Source: Sordariomycetes sp. S80-01Y (lineage: Eukaryota > Ascomycota > Sordariomycetes). Taken from it: a stretch of 64,000 nt of DNA. The notes below the pieces were generated by a model. It ran no database searches. It was not told the origin of the DNA and was given only the letters and a program-made list of their open reading frames with translations. Shown piece after piece: positions 44,308 to 54,156 of this stretch. Position 1 is the first letter of the stretch. Each line of letters starts with the position of its first letter. The stretch covers positions 248,001 to 312,000 of the forward strand of contig JAXQJY010000020.1 of NCBI GenBank assembly GCA_037042185.1, in the 5' to 3' direction. The position numbers and the translations under genes are program-made.

Positions 44308-47300
44308 CTACTCACGAAATGACAGGCCCTGCAGCCAGTTCGACAACTCAACACCGATAGAATCTGTACTAGGGATGGCAAAGCAAGGATGTGCCTCGCA
44401 AGTCCCTGCCGTGCGGGGCACACGCCCATCTATCTCGTAGTCAATGTAGCAGTCGGCACAAAGGTTCACGTCGATGCAGACCCTGCACACAAATCTTGCC
44501 ATACCGAAACGTAGCTGCTTGTGACAGCCGTCACAAATGATCCTTCCCGAATTCAGATCAAAGAAACGGAGCTCCTGTACGAAGGCGACGGTAGCGTCAC
44601 CATCCTTCCCAATATATAGAAGTATCCGGCCAAGGAGACCGAGGAGAGATGAACAGATCGCACTATGCTTCTTGCAAAGGGCGCTGAGGGACGTGATCAC
44701 GTCATCGACTTGAACCGTATTTCTTGTGGCAGGACTCGTGATCCTTCGCTGTCGGGTGCCTCGCTCTAGGAGTTCTTGGTAGCGGCGGCGGTACACGTCG
44801 CAGAGGCTATGAACAACATCCATGCTAGGAGCATCCCCGGTGCATCCTAGTACCCGGACATACATCCGCTCCGCTTCGTCGAGCTTTCCTTCTTCCTTGC
44901 GTATATCACCAATGAGCTTTACGAGGAAGACTGTAGATTCGTGTTCCGAGCCGAACAGATGCTCAAAGTCGGATACAGTGCGCCAGCATAGCTCTGCCCC
45001 ATTTTCCACAGGCGCCTTATTGAATTGTTGTATAAATGCAACAAGAGACAGCTTGGTAGAGCTCGCACACGCAATAAGTGAGTGCGGATGATGTGGGCCG
45101 AGAAGCGAAACCATGTGAGCGTACGCGATCTGCGAGAGAGGCACGGCTTCTTCGAGCTTGCCTTGAACGCCTAGCGTATTGGCCAGGTTATGCATGGCCG
45201 AGATAGTGGATGGATGTTCCTCACCCAGAATCCGCCTCATCTTGTCGAGAACCTTCTTTTTTATCCCCGCCGCCTCTTCTAGCTTGCCTTGATCGCCTAG
45301 CGTATTGGCTAGGTTATTCATGGCCGAGATAGTGGATGGATGTTCCTCACCCAGGATCCGCCTCATCTTATCGACTACCTCCTTTTTTATCCCCGCCGCC
45401 TCTTCTAGCTTGCCTTGATCGCCTAGCGTATTGGCTTGGTTATTCATGGCCGAGATAGTGGCTGGATGTTCCTCACCCAGGGTTCGCCTCCTCTTATCGA
45501 GAACTTCCTTTTGCATCCCCGCCGCCTCTTCTAGCTTGCCTTGATCGCCTAGCGTATTGGCTAGGTTATTTATGGCCGAGATAGTGGATGGGTGTTCCTC
45601 ACCCAGTATCCGCCTCCTCTTATTGAGGACCTCGTTTTGCATCCCCGCCGCCTCTTCTAGCTTGCCTTGATTACGGAGCACAGCAGCCAGGTTATGCATG
45701 GCCGAGATAGTGGATGGATGTTCCTCACCCAGAATCCGCCTCATCTTGTCGAGAACCTTCTTTTTTATCCCCGCCGCCTCTTCTAGCTTGCCTTGATCGC
45801 TTAGCGCATTGGCTAGGTTACTCATGGCCGAGATAGTGGATGGATGTTCCTCACCCAGGATTCGCCTCCTCTTATTAAGAGCCTCCTTTTTTATCCCCGC
45901 CGCCTCTTCTAGCTTGCCTTGATGGCTTAGCGTATTGGCTAGGTTACTCATGGCCGAGATAGTGTCTGGATGTTCCTCACCCAGGATCCGCCTCGTCTTG
46001 TCGAGAACCTCCTTTTGCATCCCCGCCGCCTGTTTTAGCTTGCCTTGATCGCCTAGCGTGGCAGCTAGGTTACTCATGGCCGAGATAGTGGATGGATGTT
46101 CCTCACCCAGAATCCGCCTCATCTTGTCGAGAACCTTCTTTTTTATCCCCGCCGCCTCTTCTATCTTGCCTTGATCGCCTAGCGTATTGGCTAGGTTATT
46201 CATGGCCGTGATAGTGGATAGATGTTCCTCACCCAGGATCCGCCTCATCTTATCGATAACCTCCTTTTGCATCCCCGCCGCCTGTTTTAGCTTGCCTAGA
46301 CCGCCTAGCGTGGCAGCTAGGTTACTTATGGCCAAGATAGTGGCTGGATGTTCCACACCCAGGATCCGCCTCATCTTATCGATAACCTCCTTTTGCATCC
46401 CCGCCGCCTCTTCTAGCTTGCCTTGATTGTCTAGCGTATTGGCCAGGTTATTCATGGCCGAGATAGTGAATGTATGTTCCTCACCCAGGATTCGCCTCAT
46501 CTTTTCGAGAACCTCGGTTCGCATCCCAGCCGCCTCTTCTAGCTTGCCCTGATTATTTAGCGTGGCAGCCAGGCTGCTCATGGCCGAGATAGTGTCTAGA
46601 TGTTCCTCGCCGTGTAGACTGAGCATTCTTGACTGTACCAGTCTTTGCACGCTAGATGCTTCAGCCAATCGGCCCACGTCTGAAAGAAAATCCCCATGTG
46701 ATCCCAAAAAGAGCAGACTGAGTCCGTCATCCGATCTGTAGGTCTGAAGTTTGGATGCGGCCTCGAAATTTGCCATGATATGGGGAACAAGTCGCTGCCG
46801 AGCCACAGGCGTCGTGTTGCCCTTCTGTATCGTGTCTCGCAAAAGCATTAACGACCGGAGCATATAAAAGTTTTCGTCTTCGGTTGAAAGTCTATCAAAC
46901 GCCCAAGCATGTACAAGCTTATGCATACTGTAGCTTCGGTCTGATCGCTCCTGAAGAAGTCCATAAGAAAGCAGGACTCTGAAGCATTCCTCAATGACGT
47001 ATGTACTTGCTTCTGCACCTTTCAAAACTCCGTCGTACCATATAAACGTTTGGTCGTCCTTCATAGCTTGCTTGCATGGGCAGTGCTCTGCTTCCGGAGC
47101 AAGAAGCTCGATAAATATGTCGGAGAAGTTAACAAATCCAAGCAGTGTTAGTAGTCTCGACGCATCTGTACTTCCACCTTGAGCAATGGCACTAAATGTA
47201 CTTTCCCACGTAGTAAGAACGCTCTCCCCGTATTGATTGACCAGGCGGCTGGGCTTTTGCGAAAGTATCTCTCTCCGCCGCTGGCGATACTCTTCGAGGT

Positions 47301-48243
47301 ACCCGCTCAGGTTCCCTTTCAGTCTTGCAGTCTGGGATACGTACGTGCCAGACAAGCTCACGGCGAGCGCAAGGCAGCCAAGCTCTTTGACAATCTCCAT
47401 CGAGGCCACCTCGTTGGGGCTCGTGGATTCTAGCTTGGCGCATGCCATGAAGAGCGTCCTCGCCTGCTCGTCTTCCATTTCTGCCACCTCCACCGCTTCA
47501 GTTACCATTTCAGCGGCGCGACCACTGCGGGTGATAATAATCACATCGACATGAGGGACGTCTGGGATGAAGTGATTGATGTCGATAGGGTGTTCAGATG
47601 CGGGTTCATCGATGTCATCAGCGCCGTCGAAAACAAAGACCCAGCGGCCACTTCGCCCGTTGAACCAGTTCTTGACTGCGAGAACGGCATCTTCGGCATC
47701 AATTTCTTCATCGGACGCAGGGATGTGGAAAAGAAGCTTAGAGATGGCCATGAAACCAAGCTCAATCGTTTGCTTCTGACCAGCGTCGATCCAAAAACCT
47801 GCGTTGTACTCGCATCGATGTCGCAGGTAGTAGTTCAGGACGAGCTGCGTCTTGCCGGCCCCGCCCAGGCCCCACACAACAGCAATTCGAGGGCCCGGGC
47901 TATCGGCGTCCGTCCTTTCGCGATGTAGTTGCTCGTATAGCTTATCGCGCAGGCTTGGGCGCGGTACGAAGGTAGAGACAACGCGGAGGGAGGAGTAGGC
48001 GTAGTGGCCGCTATAGTCGCGAGGAGACGCGAATCGAGGCAACGCCGATTGATCTGGGGGTATTAGCTCGCGGTCGGCAGAAGCAGGGTAAATAAATGTG
48101 AGCGCACTGTAATTATGGACGTCCCCGAGTACAGCATGAGCTTGGTCGCTGATTTGGACATTATTGAAGTGGTGGCCTGTGCGACGTTCCATGGTCCGTC
48201 GGTTGGTGAGAGAGCGCAATTTGCAAGTTCGCTCATCAGGCAT
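44308..48243 (-). CDS. NLR: amyloid motif, NB-ARC, TPR (kinesin-light-chain type), ZZ finger
   Basis: Single long frame of about 1311 residues. The first 25 residues are followed by FNNVQISDQAHAVLGDVHN (about residues 26-44), a 19-residue motif that recurs twice in the adjacent HeLo gene. The NB-ARC has P-loop VWGLGGAGKTQLVLNY, Walker B GRWVFVFDGADD and the IIITRSG strand. Twelve 42-residue TPR units of consensus LGEEHPSTISAMNNLANT with GDQGKLEEAAG follow, then diverged repeats. The C-terminal ZZ-type finger contains ICDGCHKQLRFGMARFVCRV and LCADCYIDYE, plus His residues. By analogy with NWD2 of Podospora, ligand binding to the TPR array would trigger oligomerisation and template amyloid folding of the effector. 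An in-frame ATG at 48318 would add 25 hydrophobic residues; I prefer 48243, because the short N terminus suits such receptors. Confidence 0.92.
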   Translation of the reverse strand: MPDERTCKLRSLTNRRTMERRTGHHFNNVQISDQAHAVLGDVHNYSALTFIYPASADRELIPPDQSALPRFASPRDYSGHYAYSSLRVVSTFVPRPSLRDKLYEQLHRERTDADSPGPRIAVVWGLGGAGKTQLVLNYYLRHRCEYNAGFWIDAGQKQTIELGFMAISKLLFHIPASDEEIDAEDAVLAVKNWFNGRSGRWVFVFDGADDIDEPASEHPIDINHFIPDVPHVDVIIITRSGRAAEMVTEAVEVAEMEDEQARTLFMACAKLESTSPNEVASMEIVKELGCLALAVSLSGTYVSQTARLKGNLSGYLEEYRQRRREILSQKPSRLVNQYGESVLTTWESTFSAIAQGGSTDASRLLTLLGFVNFSDIFIELLAPEAEHCPCKQAMKDDQTFIWYDGVLKGAEASTYVIEECFRVLLSYGLLQERSDRSYSMHKLVHAWAFDRLSTEDENFYMLRSLMLLRDTIQKGNTTPVARQRLVPHIMANFEAASKLQTYRSDDGLSLLFLGSHGDFLSDVGRLAEASSVQRLVQSRMLSLHGEEHLDTISAMSSLAATLNNQGKLEEAAGMRTEVLEKMRRILGEEHTFTISAMNNLANTLDNQGKLEEAAGMQKEVIDKMRRILGVEHPATILAISNLAATLGGLGKLKQAAGMQKEVIDKMRRILGEEHLSTITAMNNLANTLGDQGKIEEAAGIKKKVLDKMRRILGEEHPSTISAMSNLAATLGDQGKLKQAAGMQKEVLDKTRRILGEEHPDTISAMSNLANTLSHQGKLEEAAGIKKEALNKRRRILGEEHPSTISAMSNLANALSDQGKLEEAAGIKKKVLDKMRRILGEEHPSTISAMHNLAAVLRNQGKLEEAAGMQNEVLNKRRRILGEEHPSTISAINNLANTLGDQGKLEEAAGMQKEVLDKRRRTLGEEHPATISAMNNQANTLGDQGKLEEAAGIKKEVVDKMRRILGEEHPSTISAMNNLANTLGDQGKLEEAAGIKKKVLDKMRRILGEEHPSTISAMHNLANTLGVQGKLEEAVPLSQIAYAHMVSLLGPHHPHSLIACASSTKLSLVAFIQQFNKAPVENGAELCWRTVSDFEHLFGSEHESTVFLVKLIGDIRKEEGKLDEAERMYVRVLGCTGDAPSMDVVHSLCDVYRRRYQELLERGTRQRRITSPATRNTVQVDDVITSLSALCKKHSAICSSLLGLLGRILLYIGKDGDATVAFVQELRFFDLNSGRIICDGCHKQLRFGMARFVCRVCIDVNLCADCYIDYEIDGRVPRTAGTCEAHPCFAIPSTDSIGVELSNWLQGLSFRE
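45105..46615 (-). repeat. Twelve 126-bp tandem repeats coding 42-residue TPR units
   Basis: Each unit encodes one kinesin-light-chain-type TPR. Units are strikingly alike at nucleotide level, for instance the repeated GGATGTTCCTCACCCAG and CTTGCCTTGATCGCCTAG words on the plus strand. Differences cluster at a few codons, such as NLAAT/NLANT, KLEEA/KLKQA, GIKKK/GMQKE. This indicates recent amplification or ongoing concerted exchange. Confidence 0.93.
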
Positions 48244-48318
48244 AGAAATGATGGTTGCGGACAGGACAAGAAGCGTGGGGATAGTCAGATATACCAAGAA
48301 ATAATGGTATGCAGCCAC

Positions 48319-48640
48319 TATTCAGCCCAACCAGCAGCTGTGCAGGTTGGGTCAGCCACCTCATTGCCCGCGCTGCATGTTGGTTCAACCCATTCGTGGC
48401 AGTTCAGCCAAGGCATACACCTTGCTGCAGTTCCACAGCCACCACAGCCACCACAGCCACCACAGCCACCACAGCCATTGTCGCGTCCTCACCAACTTCA
48501 CTTGCAAACGAGCAGCCATCAAACGAATAAATACAGACGTGACACCTTCATCAAGATCTCCATTCCATTTTCCTTCGCCTTCAACTTCTCCTTCACAAAA
48601 GTCTGCCGGAACCGTTGGCCCTTGCTACACTACGCCTAGG
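48319..48640. promoter_or_regulatory. Shared bidirectional promoter region with 9-bp repeats
   Basis: About 320-400 bp separate the divergent NLR and HeLo starts, so both promoters must lie here. It contains about five copies of CCACAGCCA at 48433-48477 on the plus strand. Whether the repeats bind a factor is unknown. Confidence 0.5.
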
Positions 48641-49513
48641 ATGCCTGATCCGATATCTCTCGTCACAGCCATCACTGGCATTCCGGGCATATTCAAGTCT
48701 TGTGTGGATTGTTTCCAGTATGTCCGACTCGGTCAGCGCTTCGGGAAGGACTATGGCGTCTGCCTAGCGAAGCTAGAAGCCGCGCATATTCGCCTGACAC
48801 GTTGGGGGGAGCCCCTCGGTCTTCTACAGGATAAAGTCGAAATCCAAGGTCCATTTACTGATGAGGATATCATCCGAGCATATGAATTGCTTGCCCTGAT
48901 CAAGGCTACTTTTGAAGAAGCGCAAGAGGCCGCAGCCAAGTATGCTAATGATAGGAGAAAGAAGGGCAAAGACAAGGAACTGGAACTCATCGACGAGGGG
49001 CAGATGGGGTCAGGAAGCTCCATAAAACTTCTCGTAACATCGCTAAAGTCCGTTTCCAAGGAGCGGCAAAGGAAGCTCAGCTTACCACGGAAGATCACCT
49101 GGGCATTGTACGGGAAGGACAGCTTCGACTCCTTGATCGGAGATATTGTTACGCTCACCAGCAATCTTGTGGAGCTTTTCCCATCAAACGAGCGGAGGAT
49201 GAAAGAACTCTGCCAAGAGGAAGTCAACAGCCTGAGCGATGAGTGTATCCCTGAACTCGGCAGGGTACTCCAGAATGATGATGAGATGCTCCCTAATACG
49301 GACGACGCGATGCTGAGCGAGACGATCTGCGCCTATGTTGAGTCACGCCGACTCCAGTTTCGCAACATTAACATTAGCGGCCAAGCAACCACCCACTTGG
49401 GTGACACACACGGCTTTGGATCTGGCGTGAAGCCAGGCAACGTCAGTGTTGATGGCATGACTATTAGTGGGAGTGCTTACACTCACGCAGGCCATGTTTT
49501 TCATGGAAAGTAA
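48641..49513 (+). CDS. HET-S-type HeLo-domain protein with two C-terminal amyloid motifs
   Basis: Intron-less 290-residue protein, almost the length of Podospora HET-S (289). The N-terminal HeLo signature reads GIFKSCVDCFQYVRLGQRFG followed by KLEAAHIRLTRWGEPLGL, matching the HET-S start (CVDCFEYVQLGR..., RLSRWGEA). The helical domain runs to about residue 235, ending in the SLIGDIVTLTSNLVELFPSN segment. Then FRNINISGQATTHLGDTHG (about 240-258) and a looser second copy, MTISGSAYTHAGHVFHGK (about 273-290), end the protein. HeLo domains are membrane-targeting cell-death executors activated when their C-terminal motif adopts an amyloid fold. The matching motif in the divergent NLR makes this its probable effector. 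No breaks seen. The frame is open upstream to 48347, but ATG 48641 restores the conserved N terminus. Confidence 0.92.
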   Translation: MPDPISLVTAITGIPGIFKSCVDCFQYVRLGQRFGKDYGVCLAKLEAAHIRLTRWGEPLGLLQDKVEIQGPFTDEDIIRAYELLALIKATFEEAQEAAAKYANDRRKKGKDKELELIDEGQMGSGSSIKLLVTSLKSVSKERQRKLSLPRKITWALYGKDSFDSLIGDIVTLTSNLVELFPSNERRMKELCQEEVNSLSDECIPELGRVLQNDDEMLPNTDDAMLSETICAYVESRRLQFRNINISGQATTHLGDTHGFGSGVKPGNVSVDGMTISGSAYTHAGHVFHGK

Positions 49514-50673
49514 GAGGCATGAGGATACAACCGGGGTTTACATTAAGAGGACGGGTGGCCTTTTCGCAGAGAGCTCGGGCCTAACTTGCGAGCCTATCAT
49601 GGGGTAGCCGTGGGCGGTCTGGAAGCGAGCGGCAAGTGGTCGACGACAACAGAAAACTTTCGGCTCTCTAGACGAATTGAGCAATTGCTCGCATGACCAA
49701 CGGGCCTTCGTGGTGTCGGATGTTCTGACTTCGACATACGGGTTCGAAATTGCCGGTCCTTTGACGCGTTAGTCGTCGGCGACACGGAAGGATGGTTGGA
49801 GTGCGGCACAGGCTGGACAGATTGTGATTAGGAAGAAAGCGGAACATACTATACTGAGTGAGGCGAGGCTGCCTATGTTCTGTTGATTGAGACAATCAGC
49901 GAGGTGCAGCAATAATGCTTCGGCGTTGCATTGCCCTTGCAAATATGATCGGCCTGAGATTAAAGCCTGGTACCCGCGCATTTCGTCCATTCAGGTTATA
50001 AAAAAGCTGATGAAAGATGAAGAAAATCGAGCAAAATTGCGAGCTGAGTGTTTTGCCCATTCGTAGAGGATCGTTGTTGTACTGATGACTTCAACCGACT
50101 CAACCGGTCCAATCAGCCAGGGTCTGAGCACTCTCGTATCGCCCAGCCCCGAGCTGATGCAAGCTCGCAAGACCCAAAGCTTGGCGCTTCGGATGCTATT
50201 ATCAAAATTGACGGGTCTAACAAGTCCTGAAGCATCGTCTGACAGCTGGGTCCACTTATCTTCTATGCACACTGTGTTCTCACAACCCCAAGGGACGGGT
50301 TAGGCGGTGTGACGAATGGGCGGCTAATGTCGTACCCTGGCGGTCGCCACCATTGTGCAAGGCAGTGAGCGAATAGCCTCAGCCGACGTGCCGCTTGCCG
50401 CGAAAGTTGTTCGCCAATGAGCGTGAACCAACCCCTCATCAAACGGTGAAACCCCCACTATCATTGTATGTATTCAAGCCACACTATGTATCGGAAGATA
50501 CGTAAGGATGAAGTTCGCCATAATCGCCGCGTCGTGTTCTGTCGCTTCCCATTCCCCAACGCTACGTCTTTGAAAATTCACCCTCTTCAGCAAACACGCC
50601 ACATCCTCCGTCGTTCTCTTGTTTTTAGGTTCTTGGGGCAGCCATCCGAAGTACAGTACGTTCACACTACGCA
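49514..50673. other. Intergenic / unrecognised
   Basis: 1.15 kb after the HeLo gene. Short frames only; the last part may belong to the retroelement fossil that follows. Confidence 0.4.
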
Positions 50674-50985
50674 ATGGTCGCAACAGAGCAACAGATATGC
50701 CGGGCCGAAAGAGCAGTATTTGAGTTGCGTCAAGGCCGAGGGTCTGCTCGCATTTACGCCCAAAAATTTGACACCGAGACACGAGCTCTTCGGGATGCGG
50801 GGTGGACAGATGCGCCTCTTATGGCCTTTTTTTACAAAGGTCTGAAGGAAGATGTGAAAGACCAGTTGTGTATGAAAGACCGGCCAGAAACTTTGGAAGA
50901 GTATGTGAAGATGGCCGTGAGGATTGACGACAGGAATCATTTACGGCGAGCCGAGAAACGAAGAACATCCCGCGAACAACCATAA
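50674..50985 (+). mobile_element. LTR-retrotransposon gag-like fossil (Ty3/Gypsy type)
   Basis: A short segment resembles the retrotransposon gag domain (EQQICRAERAVFELRQG, APLMAFFYKGLKEDVKDQL, YVKMAVRIDDRNHLR). No protease, polymerase, integrase or LTR was recognised around it, so it is an old fragment rather than a whole element. Confidence 0.65.
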
Positions 50986-51423
50986 TGTTATTATACCAGT
51001 TTCTCAGGCCTTCTTGTTTCTTTCTTTTTTCTTCCCTATAGCAATTAGCTATCTGGACACATGAGTTCAGGATCAATCTGCGTAACGACGATGAACCGTT
51101 TTGCTTCATTCTAGCGAGATGAGTATTCGCACCTCCATGGGCTTCAGGGCAATGTTGGTCCAGTACAATGGGGATTACCCCAGGGACAGGGGCTAAAGCT
51201 TCATATTGCTCATGTTGTTGATGGGGCCTCGGTGGGGTGGGACGGGGCGGGATCAATGCGATGCTCGAGATTAGATCAAACAGAGTTGAAGAAAGCAGTC
51301 CGATAAGCCTCGGAAGATATATGGAAGAAAGGCGTGGTTCATGGCGATGTCTGTGGTCTGTTTGCTAGTGCCGGGTTCATCGTGATCCCGGTCTGCAACG
51401 CCGATGTCGCTTCCGCAAATTTG
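50986..51423. other. Intergenic / unrecognised
   Basis: About 440 bp with no supported feature. Confidence 0.35.
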
Positions 51424-51540
51424 GGGATCACGGAGTACGTCGTGGAAGCTGCAGTCAGTAACTGGGACAGCGGCAAGGATATCATGGCGATGCTTCTCGA
51501 GCAGCGGGGGCCGTCGTGGAAGCTGCAGCCAGCAACTGGG
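51424..51540 (+). pseudogene. Relic of NLR-associated C-terminal repeats
   Basis: GITEYVVEAAVSNWDSGKDI followed by MAMLLEQRG resembles the 'ITE.VVKAAAGN..SGKEVMALLL..RG' repeats at C termini of many fungal NACHT/ankyrin proteins. The DNA word GGAAGCTGCAGTCAGTAACT at 51443 recurs with few changes at 51518, showing at least one and a half repeat units. No start or upstream domain is present. Confidence 0.5.
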
Positions 51541-52078
51541 GTGTGTAGAGATGGAACCCTGTGTCGCTCTCGATTGAGGCGTCCCAACCACAATCTACAG
51601 ATAGGACGACGTTCCACCACCCAGCAGCATCTTCATTCACATTCCCAACATCTACCACAATGTACATGTTGTGATCTTCCAGTCCTATCGTCCCATTTCC
51701 CTCGTTCTGCTGATATCCGTGGCTGCTACAAGTTGGCCCGCGTGCTCCATGAATAAGCTCTGCCCATCTAGCCGAGAGCACATAGACCCATGCAATCGTA
51801 AGGAGGGGAACTTGGTGGCCCCTGCTGCCAAGTTAACCAGCGAGTCTTGGATTTGAGGAACACCCCATTGTCGTCTGCGTACCTACCAACTTCAACAGCG
51901 TCCAACCCGGGAGTCTTGGTGCGTGCTGAAAATACCAAAATGCACACTCGGTATTCTTTCTATTGTTGGCGTATGCTATGAATACGTCACGTAATATGGT
52001 TTGCCTGTAGCGTTTGGCGGTATGCACCGGCTTGATGGCCACTTGAGTGTTTTGTACATGGACTTACCCTGCCGCTCC
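51541..52078. other. Unrecognised
   Basis: The minus strand at about 51850-51900 encodes WTLLKLVGTQTTMG, which looks like a diverged copy of RYMRLAGMQTAIG at 52353-52400. No complete gene can be built. Confidence 0.3.
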
Positions 52079-53658
52079 TCATGACTCGATATCTCTGCCG
52101 TCGAACTGTCTTTGATCACAGACCTTTCGATAAACGGAGAAAGAGGACTGGGAAGGGGTTGTCCACAAGAGCCACCAACCTGTGGCAGGAATCACAGGAT
52201 GAACGTAAACAAACACGATCTGTTTCTGGTAAGCGAGGTAAATGAGGGGTTTGAGGAATACTGACGACTTATTGAAAATGGATGCTCCACGGGCGTTTGT
52301 CACCGCCAGGTGCCCCATATAACTGTATGAAGAGCCGAGGATACTTTGAACTCACCCTATTGCCGTCTGCATGCCCGCCAACCTCATGTAGCGTTGACAC
52401 TGGTAAAGGTCTAGGTGTACATCATGCTTAAGAAATTCCCAACATATTACTCCTCGATATCCTTTCATAATGTGATCATACAGGCAGCTTCCGCCACTTT
52501 GCAAGGTTTTGGCTGATTCTTTTCTGCAAGACCACGATTGCGCGGTGACGACCTTGGAGCCGACACTAAACCGCCATTCTTCCACGCTGATTTGCAAAAG
52601 AGCCAGAGCTTATTGTCGCATAGGCTTAACACCTTTACTATCATTCACCTCAGAGGCGACTTCATAGCCGAGTATTCGCCACCAAGCTGCCTAATTGCTT
52701 CCTTCGTCACCTTGGGGTCCTAGAGTACGTTTCAAATGTGCCCATAGCCCACCTCAGGCGCCTCCCATAGCTGGTCTCTCGCTGGCCACGCAGATTTGGG
52801 CTCCTTTCCAGGTCTCTTGATTGTCGTAGAATCAGGCTTCTCCTGCGTGTGTTTCGCAGATTTGAACGTGAGGCTCTTCATGTCTGTCACGTACGCATGA
52901 CACGTGACATGGCTTTGACGCCCTGCACTATCCCTGGTCTTGTAACTAATAGTTACGTGTGGCGCATCCTTAACAACTCTACCACGTTCGGTTGTCGTGG
53001 AGTGAACGTCGCTCCTGTTCTGTTGTCAGTCATGAAGCCTAACAAGACAACTCGTTCGCCGGGCAGCGCGCCCTGGGCATACCGAATGAAAACCTCCGAA
53101 GGGTACAGTTGCTGGTCCCTTGCAGCTTGATACGCCAGTGCAACGTACTGTTGCATCTTCGGCTGCGTAACCTTATGCTGCTTGTGAAAGAAGTATTTGA
53201 CCATGTTGACTGTACTGGAAGACATGTTGTATGGTGACTTGGGTATTTGACGAAAGACGAATGAAGCAGCAATAAGTAGGAAAGGTGTCGTTGAAGTTGA
53301 TGGATGTTGAATTTATAACTCAGCGGAACTGCGATGACCTTTGACCTCTTTATAGCCATCTGAGCCATGCCGACTCGATGTGTTGTCTCCGCCCATGATA
53401 ATATTTCACATCCAATATCTTCATCGGGCGCCTATCACACCAATGCCAGGTTGAAGAGCCCCGCCGAGCGCTTAGACGAGCATAATAAGGAGACCCTCGG
53501 TTGACAACAGTATAGCCCTCATCCTTGAGCTTGCGCATCTCTTGAAAGGCTAAGCGCGCGGATGGGCGATCAAGAACATTTGCTCGTGGTTGCTGCATTA
53601 AGAAAGTGGTGGAGCAACAAAGACAGACCAGGTCCTTGGCCGCGAGGCCCGAAGCCAT
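52079..53658 (-). other. Possible decayed or multi-exon gene, function unknown
   Basis: Several minus-strand frames (53658-53350, 53225-52953, 52597-52352, 52318-52079) have protein-like composition. The last two join plausibly across a GTGAGT...ATACAG intron (AGMQTAIG then YMGHLAVTNARG). I do not recognise the family and cannot link all pieces into one model. The segment YPSEVFIRYAQGALPGERVV is the most protein-like. It could be a relic or a real orphan gene. Confidence 0.3.
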
Positions 53659-54156
53659 TGTTTAGTGTAACCATCCATGAATCTGAGCGGCGTTGACCAA
53701 TTGTATGTAGGTAAGCTGGGATGGATCCACATCCGCGCGCGTCCCGAAATTTCGCCTCATGCTATCACCAACACCCATCTCCACCAACATCAACCAACTC
53801 TTCAATCCGCCTCGATCTACATCGTTTACGAGCTCAAATTCAACTATCAACATCTTCTTGCGACTTTGGAATCGAAATCGCAATGTTTGGCGCCCAATCC
53901 AAAATTGTCTCGCTTGCTATACATCAGTCCTAGCTTGGCGAAACGTCATACAACCGCCCTCGTGCTTTGTCTCGTGTTATGACTGCGCTTTCGAGATTGT
54001 TACCTCCGCATTGCGATAAATTGAAGGTCGCCAATGAAAGTTCTATCTCTCTGGCGCTTTGGATTGCCGTGGCAAGCACCCTTTCGCCCCCGAGCTTCGC
54101 GGCCTTTTCCCTTTGCGCGGCGCCCCCGTCTGCTTCCACTTTCACTTGCACCCAGC
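53659..54156. other. Kinase gene upstream region
   Basis: 500 bp between the unrecognised minus-strand frames and the kinase start. The kinase frame is open from ATG 54034, so part of this may be coding for an N-terminal extension. Confidence 0.4.

Noticed and set aside
45105-46615. Regularly spaced repeats as a CRISPR array
   Set aside because: Unit length 126 bp, no unique spacers and an intact TPR reading frame; this is a coding repeat in a fungus.
48243-48318. N-terminal transmembrane helix of the TPR-NLR
   Set aside because: The hydrophobic stretch exists only if the upstream ATG is used; receptors of this type normally start close to the amyloid motif, so I treat it as probable leader sequence.
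50674-50985. Gag-like frame as a host gene
   Set aside because: Resemblance is to retroelement gag and the segment is short, with no sign of host-gene structure.
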